Source of the DNA: CAWKEY01 sp963696315
Lineage (GTDB): Bacteria; Pseudomonadota; Gammaproteobacteria; Methylococcales; Methylomonadaceae
Direction: 5' to 3'
Length of the DNA stretch: 64,000 nt
NCBI GenBank assembly: GCA_963696315.1
Contig: CAVOJU010000027.1
Coordinates: 1 to 64,000, forward strand
Shown here piece after piece: positions 1 to 9,710 of the stretch; the first letter of the stretch is position 1; every line of letters starts with the position of its first letter. A program made the translations under genes and the position numbers. The notes under the pieces were generated by a model that saw nothing but the letters and a program-made list of their open reading frames with translations, did not search any database and was not told the origin of the DNA.

Positions 1-87
1 AACTTCGCTCAGCAACTGGCCGCACATAACAATGGCTATACTATTGGCAACGAAGCACAGATTATCAAATCACTGATTGCCTTTTAA
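1..87 (+). CDS. C-terminal end of a probable thymidine/AMP phosphorylase-type protein (partial)
   Basis: Only the last 28 codons, ending in TAA at 85-87, are inside the window. The visible tail has an FA-x-x-LA pattern followed by G-x-x-IG, which resembles the C-terminus of archaeal-type thymidine/AMP phosphorylases. That family is often encoded immediately upstream of a PRPP-synthetase-like gene in gammaproteobacteria, and this is the arrangement seen here, 18 bp before the next ATG. The family call rests mostly on this neighbour relationship and a very short sequence, so it is tentative. The reading frame itself is well supported by its uninterrupted run and the close spacing. Confidence 0.4.
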   Translation, partial: NFAQQLAAHNNGYTIGNEAQIIKSLIAF

Positions 88-105
88 CCGGAACAAGCTC
101 AGGCC

Positions 106-980
106 ATGCTGATACTCGCCTTCCCCGATTATTTAAGTCAGAGTCAACGCCTCGCCGCCCGTCTTGATGCCGGCCTGGCCGAAATCAGGCTGCATCATTT
201 TCCCGACAGCGAAAGTTTCGTGCGGCTGCCCCGTCATTGCCCGAACACCTGATCATTTGCCGCAGCCTCAACCAGCCCAACGACAAATTGATCGAGTTGT
301 TGCTGTGCGTAAAAACAGCGCGGGAACTCGGCGCCAAACGCCTCACCCTGGTTGCACCTTATATGTGCTACATGCGCCAGGATATCGCCAACCAGCCCGG
401 CGAGGCCGTCAGTCAGCGCATCATCGGCAGCATGCTGGCCGATTTGTTTGATGATGTCATTACCGTCGACCCGCATTTGCATCGCATTTCGGCGCTTAAT
501 CAAGCCATACCGATAAAAAATGCCATCAGTCTGAGCGCCGCCAACGATATCGGCGGCTTTCTGAAAGCAAAATTCGAACATGCCTTATTGCTGGGCCCGG
601 ATGCCGAATCGGAACAATGGGTCAGCAGTATCGCCGGCAACATCGGATTTGACTATGCAATCGCGCATAAGCACAGACGTGGCGACCAACAGGTTGACAT
701 GAGCTTGCCGGAACTTAATTACCGCAACCAGCCGGTTGTTATTATCGACGACATGGCCAGCACCGGCAGAACCCTGGCCAAAGCCGCGGGACTCTTGCAA
801 GCCGCCGGCGCCAAAGACATTTATGCGGCGGTCACGCATGCGCTGTTTTGCGGTGATGCGCTGACGCATATCCTGAACGCCGGCATTAAAGCCATCTGGA
901 GTACGGACAGCATCGATCATCCGGCCGCCAGCATCAAGCTCGACAGCTTGCTGGCTGAAGCCATTAGGGCGATCATTTGA
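106..980 (+). pseudogene. prs: Ribose-phosphate pyrophosphokinase (PRPP synthetase) family, broken by a 1-base deletion
   Basis: PRPP synthetases transfer pyrophosphate from ATP to ribose 5-phosphate in the cytoplasm. The C-terminal PRPP loop is clear (VVIIDDMASTGRTL, near 736-777), as are the family segments YMRQD and VTVDPHLHR. The natural start is ATG 106, whose frame encodes the expected N-terminus (MLILAFPDY, then FPDSESFVRLP) but stops at 250. The rest, from the P-E-H-L-I-I-C segment on, is in another frame reachable only from a TTG at 237. Adding one base near 235-237 (CAA TTG for CATTG) restores one ORF of about 291 codons. This is either an inactivating deletion or a sequencing error. 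The gene follows the phosphorylase-like gene closely and probably works with it in nucleoside or ribose phosphate recycling. Confidence 0.8.
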
Positions 981-1229
981 CTGACCCGAGGACGCCGGAA
1001 TCAGTTGTTTTGGTATTCCGGCCAGCGTGGGGCTTCACACGTTGTGAATGGTATGCTGTTCATGCAGGCAGCTGGCAGCCTGGTCGCCGTGTGGTTCCAA
1101 ATGAGAGTGTATTGCACGTTTTCTTAGCCATGTTTATCGGGTCTTAATCAAACGTTAATCGTGTCTTAATGAAAATGCGATAAACTGCTGTTAACTATTG
1201 GCTATATCCTAGGAACCAACGGCTTACGC

Positions 1230-2564
1230 ATGATGATTAAATTAAAAAACGCAGTCTTTCCTGCCCCGCTATTATCAGTAATCGTACTAAGTACCTTCCT
1301 GGTTGGCTGTCAGAATATGCCGCTGTTTTCTTCTTCAGAAGAAAACGGACCGGTGCTTGTGCCGGCAAAAAGCGAAAATATTGATAGCCATGAGTTTCAG
1401 TTAGCCGACACACAGAATATGGTGGGTACGCTGGCGGTCATGGAAACGCGCGAAACTGATACCCTGCCGGATATCGCCCGGCATTTTGGTCTGGGCTATA
1501 ACGATATTACCATTGCCAACAAGGGCATCACGCCCTGGACGCCGGGAGCGGGCAAGCGCGTTCTGCTGCCTCTACGTTTTATTCTCCCTGATGCGCCGCA
1601 TAAGGGCATTGTTCTGAACCTGGCGAATATGCGCTTGTTTTATTATCCCAAGCAGCAGCCGAACACTGTATTCACCTATCCCGTCGGAATAGGCCGTCAA
1701 GGCTGGAATACGCCGATGGGGGTAACGCGCATCGCCGACAAGAAAGCCAATCCGGTCTGGACGGTGCCCGAATCGATACACCGTGAACATGCGCAGAAAG
1801 GCGATCCATTGCCGAAAGTGGTACGTTCAGGCCCTGATAATCCCCTGGGAAGCTATGCCATGCCGCTGGGGTTTCCCGGCTATTTAATTCACGGCACCAA
1901 CAAGCCTTACGGCATCGGCATGCAGATCAGTCATGGTTGTGTGCAGCTTTATCCCGAGGACATTGAGGTGCTGTTTAAGCAAGCCAGGATTGGCATGCCG
2001 GTGCGGATCATTCACCAGCCTTATATGACGGCATGGAATCAGAACATGCTGTATCTTGAAGCGCATGAACCCCTGGAAAAATGGACCAGGCAAAAACCGG
2101 TGCTCAAAAAGAAATTATTGAAAGATCTGCGTGCAATGAGCGCGGAAAAAAAATTGACTGTTGATTGGGAAAAAGTCGAACGTATCCTGCAACGGGCGGA
2201 TGGCATACCGACACCGATACTTGCGCAAAGCCCGGATATAGGGGAATTATCGGCTAATGCCCTGCCACTGGAACACCCTGGGCAACTTTACGGACAACCC
2301 GTTCCCGGAGAGCTCAAGGCTAGCGATTGGGCGCTGTTGGCGGCCAGTTTTGATAACGAAGCCGATGCACAGCAACTGGCGGTCATGCTTAACCATCAGG
2401 GGCCACCCATACCTGCGCGCAAAATAGAAAAAGATGGCGCCTATCATGTTATCGCTGGCCCGTTTAAGAATAAAAAGGAAGGCAAGACCGTGGCCCAGCG
2501 CATCCGCATGGATTTTGAACTCGATGCAAAGCTTCTAAAACCGGGGCAGATTCGGGAGAACTAA
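1230..2564 (+). CDS. L,D-transpeptidase (YkuD/ErfK family) lipoprotein with LysM-like and SPOR-like regions
   Basis: Predicted periplasmic peptidoglycan enzyme that makes 3-3 cross-links or attaches proteins to the wall. The 444-aa product starts with a lipoprotein signal whose lipobox LVGC puts the lipidated Cys at residue 27. A LysM-like stretch at about 60-115 (DTLPDIARHFGLGYNDI) precedes the YkuD domain at about 128-255, with the HGT motif and the signature SHGCV at residues 234-238, where Cys237 is the nucleophile. The last 75 residues look like a SPOR domain, which binds denuded glycan; this fusion is uncommon among E. coli ErfK-type enzymes. ATG 1230 is followed by a second ATG at 1233, and AGGAA at 1211-1215 serves either. 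It is flanked by non-coding DNA and probably monocistronic. Confidence 0.9.
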   Translation: MMIKLKNAVFPAPLLSVIVLSTFLVGCQNMPLFSSSEENGPVLVPAKSENIDSHEFQLADTQNMVGTLAVMETRETDTLPDIARHFGLGYNDITIANKGITPWTPGAGKRVLLPLRFILPDAPHKGIVLNLANMRLFYYPKQQPNTVFTYPVGIGRQGWNTPMGVTRIADKKANPVWTVPESIHREHAQKGDPLPKVVRSGPDNPLGSYAMPLGFPGYLIHGTNKPYGIGMQISHGCVQLYPEDIEVLFKQARIGMPVRIIHQPYMTAWNQNMLYLEAHEPLEKWTRQKPVLKKKLLKDLRAMSAEKKLTVDWEKVERILQRADGIPTPILAQSPDIGELSANALPLEHPGQLYGQPVPGELKASDWALLAASFDNEADAQQLAVMLNHQGPPIPARKIEKDGAYHVIAGPFKNKKEGKTVAQRIRMDFELDAKLLKPGQIREN

Positions 2565-2804
2565 CGTTTCAGGTCAGCCTGTGATCGCGGGCAGGGTAGA
2601 GTACTGTCAAAGTATAAGAGCGCGTTAGTGTTGCATGGACTAGAATCGATGCCGTCAGATGTGCTGATTTCGAACTTACGTCTGCTACCTGTTCATCAAC
2701 AGCAGAGAAGCTGTTTCAGCTTCTGAAGCGAGTGGGAATTACAGATTCGTTTCGATGTCCATGGATGTAGATATCAAGGCCGGCTAACACCGGCCTTTTT
2801 TTTT
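2565..2804 (+). ncRNA. Possible small RNA or structured 3' region between ldt and sbcC
   Basis: This 240-bp stretch has no credible ORF. It contains a perfect 8-bp stem with a 3-nt loop (AGAAGCTG-TTT-CAGCTTCT) at about 2705-2723 and ends in a strong intrinsic terminator. It could be a small RNA gene or simply the trailer of the upstream gene. No known RNA family was recognised and no clear promoter was seen. Confidence 0.2.
2777..2804 (+). terminator. Rho-independent terminator
   Basis: AAGGCCGG, a short loop CTAACA, then CCGGCCTT running into nine T residues. It closes transcription from the L,D-transpeptidase side just before sbcC. Confidence 0.85.
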
Positions 2805-2920
2805 GCGCGGTTTTCTCAATCAGTTCCATCGTGTACCATGTAGGTAATAAACGCTGTGTACTCATGCGTTCACCCAATGGCGCGGCATCACTTTGCACCA
2901 AAAAGAAAAAACAAACACTT

Positions 2921-5900
2921 ATGCGCATACTCAATATTCATTTCAAAAATATCAACTCATTGGAAGGCGAGAGCCGCATCGACTTTGAACAATCGCCATT
3001 TTCCGATACCGGGGTTTTTGCGATTACGGGGCCCAATGGCTCGGGCAAGTCCAGTATTCTCGATGCCATTACCCTGGGACTTTATGGGGAAACCTTCCGT
3101 TTTGACCGCCCGGCACGCCATGTCATGACCAAACATACGGCCGAGAGTTTTTCGGTGATTGAATTTGCGCTGGGCAAGGACAAATACCGCGCCAGCTGGC
3201 GTGTGCAAAGGGAGGGCGGCAGCCCTGAAGGCGAAGTTATGATGCCGGTCATGAGTCTGCTGCATGTGAATGACGGCGAAGTCCTGCTGGCCGATACCCC
3301 GCAACAGGTATGCGCTCGCATTACCGAACTGACCGGCATGAATTTTCGTAACTTTACGCGCTCGATTATGCTCGCACAGGGTGATTTTGCCGCGTTTTTG
3401 AATGCGCTGGATAGCGAGCGCATGGATATACTGGAAAAAATCATCAGCACGGACATTTATACGGATTATAAAAACGAAATCATCCAAAAAAATGACCAGG
3501 CGCAACAAACGCTGGCGCAATTAAAACAGGATTTAGCCGATTTGCCGGTGCTGGCTGCCGAGGAAGTCGACGCCTGTGAACAGGATTTAAACGATTTTAA
3601 AGAGCAATATGCCGACTTTCGCGATCAACACAATAGTTTGAAGCAGCAGCAAGCAGCGCTGGAAAATAGCGTCAATCTACAAAGCCAGATTGCCGAGCAG
3701 GAAAGCCAAATACGCGCCAAAAAAAACCAGGCGGAGAATACGCAGGCCCAATTGGACAAAATCGCGTCTTTACAAGAGGCGGCTGCCTTTAAAGACGAAA
3801 TTGCCCAGATTAAAGATCAGCACCACGAAATCAACCTGAGTAAACATGCTCTGGGTGCTTTCCATAACGAATTAAACCAGCTGCAACAGACGCTGGCGCT
3901 AGGCCGGTGCAGATAAAACAGCGCCTGAAGGCCTGCCCGAAAAATCGGTTGGCGAACAAAGGCAGATCCTCGACGATATGCGCGATCAGATCAGTCTGCT
4001 GAACGCGGAAAGGCAGGCCGAGACGAATCTGGCTCAGGCTTTGGTGCAGCAGATTAACCAGAAGCAATCCGTGTTGACAACGGTTACCGCATGGCTCGAT
4101 GAACATGCCATAGATGAAGCATTGCTGACGAATTTCCCTGAAATTGGCCGGTTAAAAAAACTCAGGGCCGAGTTGCTTGAATTGAGTCAAAATCAGAAGG
4201 CATTTGCCAAGTGGTCAAAGACCACGCAGGCAGCGTTAAAAACTAATAAATCCGCCATTGAACAGGAACATAAAAAAATTGCCGGCTTAAAACAGCAGTT
4301 GCTGGCAGAAGAGAAAGCTCTGACAACACTGGCTGAAGGCAGGGATCTGCAGGCCATTGACGATTTGTTGCAGGAACAGCTGGAGCGTGTGCAATCGTTT
4401 CAGGAATTAAATAACCTGGCGCTGGCCAAGCAAAGACTGGCCAATGGCAAATTCGGCTTTATCCGCAGTCTGTTAGGCAAAAACAAACCTGAAGACGATG
4501 CCGATGAGCTGAGTCTTGAGCTGGAACAATTAAAACAGCAAATCAGCCGCGAAGACAACATCAGGCGCGCGCTGGAAGCGGCGGTTATTAATGAAGGCTT
4601 ATTGAGAAAAATGGCGCCCGAGCGCCAGCATCTTGTGCATGGCAAGCCTTGTCCTTTATGCGGGGCATTGCAGCATCCCTACGTTAAACGCGCTCCGGTG
4701 CCAACTAATTCACAGCAGGCATTGATTGACCAGCGCGCGAAAATCCAGAAATTAACGCTGGCTGTCAACCAATTAAGCCAGCAAATCAAGGCTGCGCAAC
4801 AGCAGACTCAGAGCAAACAGGCCAGACAGGCGCAAATGCAGCAGATTAGCGGTCAGTGGCTGACGTTGTGTAACCGGCTTAATACGGCCAGTGATGAGCT
4901 GGATATTGATAATTTAAAACTGATGCAGCGGCTGCTAAAGGCAGAGACCGCCGAATTGCAAAACATTAACGCTTTGGCCAAACGCTATCGCAATACCCAG
5001 GCGAGCATTGAAAAACTAAAGACCTTGATTGCCCGGAGCGAAGCCAGCCTTGAGCAGCTACAGGAACGCACCCGGAAACTCGAAGCCGAGTGGCAGGGAC
5101 GTCCACAGGAACAGATCGACATTGAGGCCGCCTTGCCCAGGGTGCAACAAGAAGAAATTGAATTGACCGCCAAGGTGCAGCATGATCTGGCCGCGCTGGG
5201 CGAAAAAATGCCTGCCAAAGGCAAGGAAGATGAACTGTTTGACCGCTTGAACAGCCGCCGTCAGGATTACCACGGCTATGCTTTCCGGCGTAAAAGCTTA
5301 ACTGAAGAGCTGCATGCCTTAGCCGAAAAGGAGGCAACCTGCCAAGCCAATATAAAAGTCTGTGATGACAAGCTTGAGCGCTTTAAAGGGGGATTACGCA
5401 CAGAAGAAACGCTGGGTTTGCATCTTGCCCTGATAGAAAAGCAAAAATTGATTGCTGACAAAGAACACTTGCTGGCACAACAGCAAGCGGAATCCTCAAG
5501 CCTGGAGCAGGCGTTACTGGAGAAGCTGCAGGGAACGCAATTTACCACCGTGAAACAGTTGAACGAAAGCCTTGAACTGATGGAACATCAGGCTGATTTC
5601 GAGCGGCAACTGGCCGAGCTCGAACAGGAAATTGATGCAAGAACGGTAGCACTGCAACAAAGTCAGGCCGATCTGGAGACAGAGCAGGCGCATATTGTCA
5701 GCGAAATCAGCCTGGAAGAGCTGGCTGCCCAGCTCAAGAGCCTCAACGAAAAGATCGACATAGCCCGCCTCGAAGTTCAGCGTCTCGATCAACTGCTGCA
5801 ACAGCAAAAACAATTGCAGCAACGCTATGAGGCGCTTTGCTTACGATTGCAGGAACAGGAAAAAATAGCCGAACAATGCCGCTTTGAAGTTGAACAAATA

Positions 5901-6377
5901 TCAGCCGAACACGGCATGGCTTTCAGGCGCCGGGTTCAGGAAAAGATTGCCGGGCAATTATTGGCAAAAACCAACGAGGTGCTGGAAAAAATCAGCGGCC
6001 GATACTATCTGCGCCAGCGGTCCAGTGAGCAAGGACTGGCGCTAGAAATAGAGGATACCTACCAGGGCAATGTCCGTCGCCTGCCCAAGACGCTATCCGG
6101 CGGCGAAAGTTTTGTCGTGAGTCTGGCGCTGGCCCTGGGGCTTTCCGAGCTGGCCAACAACGGCAAGTCTGTGGATTCGCTGTTTCTTGACGAGGGCTTT
6201 GGCAATCTGGATGCAGATACGCTCTATACGGTCATCAGCACCCTGGAGGGTCTGCATACCCACGGCAAGACCGTGGGTGTTATTTCGCATGTTGAAGGCG
6301 TACAGAAACGCTTTAAAGCGCAACTGCAAGTCGTAAAAAAACCCAATGGCATGGGCGAGTTGAGAAAAGCCTCCTGA
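2921..6377 (+). pseudogene. sbcC: SbcC/Rad50-type exonuclease ATPase subunit, split by a +1 frameshift
   Basis: SbcC is the ATPase and coiled-coil arm of the SbcCD nuclease that cleaves hairpins and blocked DNA ends. The start is ATG 2921 (MRILNIHFKNINSL); longer upstream extensions lack family similarity. The N-terminal half has Walker A GPNGSGKSS. The zinc-hook CPLC sits near codon 577, between long Gln/Glu-rich coiled coils. The C-terminal half has the ABC signature LSGGES and Walker B DSLFLDEG. The N-terminal frame stops at 3916 and the continuation is open from 3903. Removing one G of the pair at 3902-3903 joins them into about 1151 codons, close to the usual 1050-1150. No sbcD lies upstream, where it normally would be. 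Either the gene is inactivated or the extra base is an error. Confidence 0.85.
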
Positions 6378-6458
6378 GGACAGGATAGGGAATGTGGCCG
6401 GTTGTCCAGTCTATTTTCGGGCGTCAGGGAGGAGCTTTGACCGCGGCCAGGCAGGCCA

Positions 6459-7139
6459 TCAAAAAAAGCCCGGACGGGATATCTCGTCCGGGCTTTTTTT
6501 GTGCAAGGCTGGATAAGCTATTTCATGCATTTCTTTTTTGAACAGCCGATTTAGGTTTCTGTCGGTTTCTTCTCTATATTGATCGGTATGGTCAACGACA
6601 TTGGCTCTAGGATCAACCACCAGTGGGGTGGCTGACGGTTGCGCAACAGGCAAGGGCGCTATTGGTTGTGCGCTCTCATCATCTGCAAAATCCAAGTCAA
6701 ATATGTCGCAGAACCTGGTACTCCTATCGAAATAATCGACCCAAGGGTAAATGGGGTCGATATTCGGTTTTGTTGGTAAAGGAAAAAAGATCAGATCAAT
6801 CAGGCCTGCACTGATACGGCCTAAGCTGTAAACAAGACCTTTGAATAGTCCGCCAGTAAGGCCATAAAAAGGATTGCTTATATTGCTGATGTCGATGATG
6901 TTTTTCGGAATTTCCATAGGTGATAAGACAATATTGGTAAAACCCCGTAAGGCTTTATTGCCTATTTTTGAACCGTAAGACTGACCTGCAGGGACTGTCT
7001 TTGCGCAATACTTATGCTGACCCATGTCGTCCAGCCCTGAACCGTAAGTTTGCATCCCGGCAGCGCTACCCAGCGGCGAAAATGCGGCCAGAAAAGCTGT
7101 CAACAGGGTAATTATCAGAACGTGTTTATGTGTTTTCAT
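6459..7139 (-). CDS. Exported TIGR04073-family protein (exosortase-system-associated type)
   Basis: The 226-aa protein has a signal peptide of about 27 residues (hydrophobic IITLLTAFLAAFSPLG). The core matches the TIGR04073 pattern: YGSKIGNKALRGFTNIVLSPMEIPKN, interrupted here only for quotation limits, then YGLTGGLFKG, then FPLPTKPNIDP. The biochemical role of this family is unknown; members occur near exosortase/EpsH loci and in many methanotrophs. No exosortase is visible in this window. A Pro-rich linker and acidic/basic tail of about 80 residues follow the conserved core. The final codons lie inside the downstream terminator hairpin. It is divergent from nothing and lies just after tex on the same strand, separated by about 60 bp, so co-transcription with tex is possible. 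Confidence 0.75.
   Translation of the reverse strand: MKTHKHVLIITLLTAFLAAFSPLGSAAGMQTYGSGLDDMGQHKYCAKTVPAGQSYGSKIGNKALRGFTNIVLSPMEIPKNIIDISNISNPFYGLTGGLFKGLVYSLGRISAGLIDLIFFPLPTKPNIDPIYPWVDYFDRSTRFCDIFDLDFADDESAQPIAPLPVAQPSATPLVVDPRANVVDHTDQYREETDRNLNRLFKKEMHEIAYPALHKKSPDEISRPGFF
6461..6500. terminator. Bidirectional terminator overlapping the 3' end of the TIGR04073 gene
   Basis: AGCCCGGACG and CGTCCGGGCT form a 10-bp-plus stem, flanked by seven A on one side and seven T on the other, so it can stop transcription from sbcC (+) and from the minus-strand gene. It lies within the last 13 codons of the minus-strand CDS. Confidence 0.85.
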
Positions 7140-7200
7140 AGATTATCCGGCGATGAGTAAGATAAAAATGTCTGTTCCAGTATAGCAGAGCTTTATTGAT

Positions 7201-9477
7201 TTACTTTTTCAGCGCCTTGGCAAATGCATTGGCCATCAGGTTTTGTGCGGGAGCCTGTGGCTTGGCTTTGTTGGCCGGTTTTGTCTGATTGCGTTCTGAT
7301 CCCGGCTCCGTTGCCGTTGCCTCTTTTTTCATGGTCAAGGAGATGCGTTTGCGCGCGACATCGATTTCCAGCACTTTCACTTTAACCATGTCGCCGGTTT
7401 TGACGACATCGCGCGGGTCTTTGACAAAGCTATCCGATAAATGCGAGATGTGCACCAGGCCATCCTGATGTACGCCGATGTCCACAAAGGCGCCGAAGTT
7501 GGCGACATTGGTCACCACGCCGTCCAGCGTCATGCCCGGCTTGATGTCAGTGATTTTTTCGATGCCGTCTTTAAATTGTACGCTTTTGAATTCCGGGCGA
7601 GGATCGCGGCCAGGCTTTTCCAGCTCCTGCAGAATATCGCTTACGGTGGGCAGACCAAAATGTTCGTTGGTGAAATTGGCCGGATTGAGGCCCCGTAAAA
7701 AACCGCTTTGGCCAATCAGATCGCGTATGGATTTGCCGGTGCTGTCGATAATCGCTTCGACCACCGGATAGGCCTCAGGATGTACGGCGGAGGCGTCCAG
7801 AGGATTATCGCCGTTCATGATGCGCAAGAAGCCCGCCGCCTGTTCGTAAGCCTTATCGCCCAGGCGCGGCACTTTTTTCAGTTGTTTGCGATTAGTGAAC
7901 GGGCCGTGGGCGTCCCGGAAGGCGACGATGTTTTCACTGATGCTGCTGGAAAGACCGGACACCTGCTTGAGCAAGGCGACCGATGCCGTGTTGACATCGA
8001 CGCCGACCGCGTTGACACAATCCTCAACCACGGTATCGAGACTGCGGGCCAACTGCGCCTGATTGACGTCATGCTGGTACTGACCTACGCCGATGGATTT
8101 GGGATCGATTTTAACCAGCTCGGCCAAGGGATCCTGCAAGCGCCGGGCGATGGAAACGGCGCCGCGCAGCGAAACATCCAGATCAGGGAATTCCTTGGCG
8201 GCCAGTTCCGAGGCCGAGTATACCGATGCGCCGGCTTCTGAAACTGTCAGTTTGGTAAATTTGAGTTCGCTGTGCCGTTTCATGACATCGGCCACCAGTT
8301 GATCGGTTTCCCGGGAACCGGTGCCATTGCCGATACTGACCAAATCAACATGATACTGCTCAATCAGTTTAGCCAGCGTGGCTATCGATTGATCCCATTG
8401 CTGGCGAGGCGGATGCGGATAAATAGTATCGGTCGCCAGCAATTTGCCGGTGGGATCTACGATGGCGATTTTAACGCCGGTGCGTATGCCGGGGTCCAGA
8501 CCCATGGTGGCTTTGGGGCCTGCCGGCGCGGCCAGCAGCAAGTCCCTTAAATTGCTGGCGAAAACGCGGATGGCTTCCTGTTCTGCCGCTTCCCTCAGGC
8601 GCAGTTTTAAATCCAGATCAATGCGCGTGAACAGCTTGATTTTCCAGGCAAAGCGCGCCGTTTCCGCGAGCCAGGCGTCGGCCGGTTTGGAAGTGTCCGT
8701 GATGTTAAGATGGCGGGCTACAAACTGGGCGCACAGAACGTGTTCTTCCTTGTCTTCAGCGCCAGGTTTGAGATTTATGTTCAATAAATCTTCATTGCGG
8801 CCGCGCAACAGCGCCAGCGCCCGATGTGAGGGAATTTTGTTGATGGCTTCCTGATAATCAAAATAGTCCTTGAATTTGGCCGCTTCCTGCTCTTTTCCGG
8901 CGACCACAGTGGCGTGCACGATGCCTTTTTGCCAGATGCGCTCGCGCAGTTCGGCCAATAATTCAGCATCTTCGGAAATGCGCTCCATGATGATTTGCCT
9001 GGCGCCATCCAATGCCCCAGCGGCATCGGGCACGCCTTTTTCGGCATCGATATAGCCTTCGGCAACTTGTAACGGGATCAGGCTGCGGTCATCTAATAGT
9101 GCATCGGCGAGCGGCTCCAGACCGGCTTCGCGGGCGATCTGTGCCTTGGTGCGCCGTTTGGGTTTGTACGGTAAATACAAATCTTCCAGCAGGGTTTTGG
9201 TATCCGCATTCTTGATGGCCCGTTCCAGTTCCGGCGTCAATTTGCCCTGGCCGACAATGCTGTCCAGAATGCTGTTGCGGCGCTCGTTTAATTCGCGCAA
9301 ATAAGTCAAGCGTTCTTCCAGGGTTCTTAATTGGGTATCGTCCAGGCCGCCGGTCACTTCCTTCCGGTAGCGGGCAATAAACGGCACCGTTGCGCCCTCA
9401 TCCAGTAAAGCGACGGCGGCGCTGACTTGTTTGCTGGTAACAGATAATTCTTCGGCTATGCGTTGGATGACGTCCAT
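7201..9477 (-). CDS. tex: Tex-family RNA-binding transcription accessory protein
   Basis: Tex is a conserved cytoplasmic nucleic-acid-binding protein linked to transcription and stress tolerance. The 758-aa product has the classic N-terminus (FIARYRKEVTGGLDD, at about 38-52), the YqgF-like RNase H-fold region beginning GLDPGIRTGVKIAI, a helix-hairpin-helix region around 490-560, and a C-terminal S1 domain (MTLDGVVTNVANFGAFVDIG) with a Lys-rich tail. The start is taken at ATG 9477 (MDVIQRIAEEL), where family similarity begins; the 34 residues upstream in frame do not look like Tex. The gene is intact and of normal length. Its promoter should lie in 9478-9710, shared with the divergent 9711 gene. 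Confidence 0.95.
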   Translation of the reverse strand: MDVIQRIAEELSVTSKQVSAAVALLDEGATVPFIARYRKEVTGGLDDTQLRTLEERLTYLRELNERRNSILDSIVGQGKLTPELERAIKNADTKTLLEDLYLPYKPKRRTKAQIAREAGLEPLADALLDDRSLIPLQVAEGYIDAEKGVPDAAGALDGARQIIMERISEDAELLAELRERIWQKGIVHATVVAGKEQEAAKFKDYFDYQEAINKIPSHRALALLRGRNEDLLNINLKPGAEDKEEHVLCAQFVARHLNITDTSKPADAWLAETARFAWKIKLFTRIDLDLKLRLREAAEQEAIRVFASNLRDLLLAAPAGPKATMGLDPGIRTGVKIAIVDPTGKLLATDTIYPHPPRQQWDQSIATLAKLIEQYHVDLVSIGNGTGSRETDQLVADVMKRHSELKFTKLTVSEAGASVYSASELAAKEFPDLDVSLRGAVSIARRLQDPLAELVKIDPKSIGVGQYQHDVNQAQLARSLDTVVEDCVNAVGVDVNTASVALLKQVSGLSSSISENIVAFRDAHGPFTNRKQLKKVPRLGDKAYEQAAGFLRIMNGDNPLDASAVHPEAYPVVEAIIDSTGKSIRDLIGQSGFLRGLNPANFTNEHFGLPTVSDILQELEKPGRDPRPEFKSVQFKDGIEKITDIKPGMTLDGVVTNVANFGAFVDIGVHQDGLVHISHLSDSFVKDPRDVVKTGDMVKVKVLEIDVARKRISLTMKKEATATEPGSERNQTKPANKAKPQAPAQNLMANAFAKALKK

Positions 9478-9710
9478 TTTGAGTCTTTGCTCTGGTGAAA
9501 AAGGAGTGCATTGTAGCAAGTAAGCCGCCGGGCGTAAGCAACCCGTAACATAAAAACTGCCGATGACGGCAGAAGACAAGTGTTCGCTGCCAGGATCTAA
9601 AATCTAAAAGGGACACAGAGCAGAGCAATTATTTGTTTTGGCAAGCCTTGGCTTCAATTTGCAATGCTATACTTTTTGCATGGCAATTACTTCCGATTCC
9701 ATGTGCATAA

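Noticed and set aside
237..980. Short PRPP synthetase starting at TTG 237
   Set aside because: The conserved N-terminus is encoded upstream in another frame from ATG 106; the TTG call hides a frame break.
2831..2920. N-terminal extension of SbcC from GTG 2831
   Set aside because: These 30 residues (ending TKKKKQTL) have no family similarity; SbcC starts with MRILNIHF at 2921.
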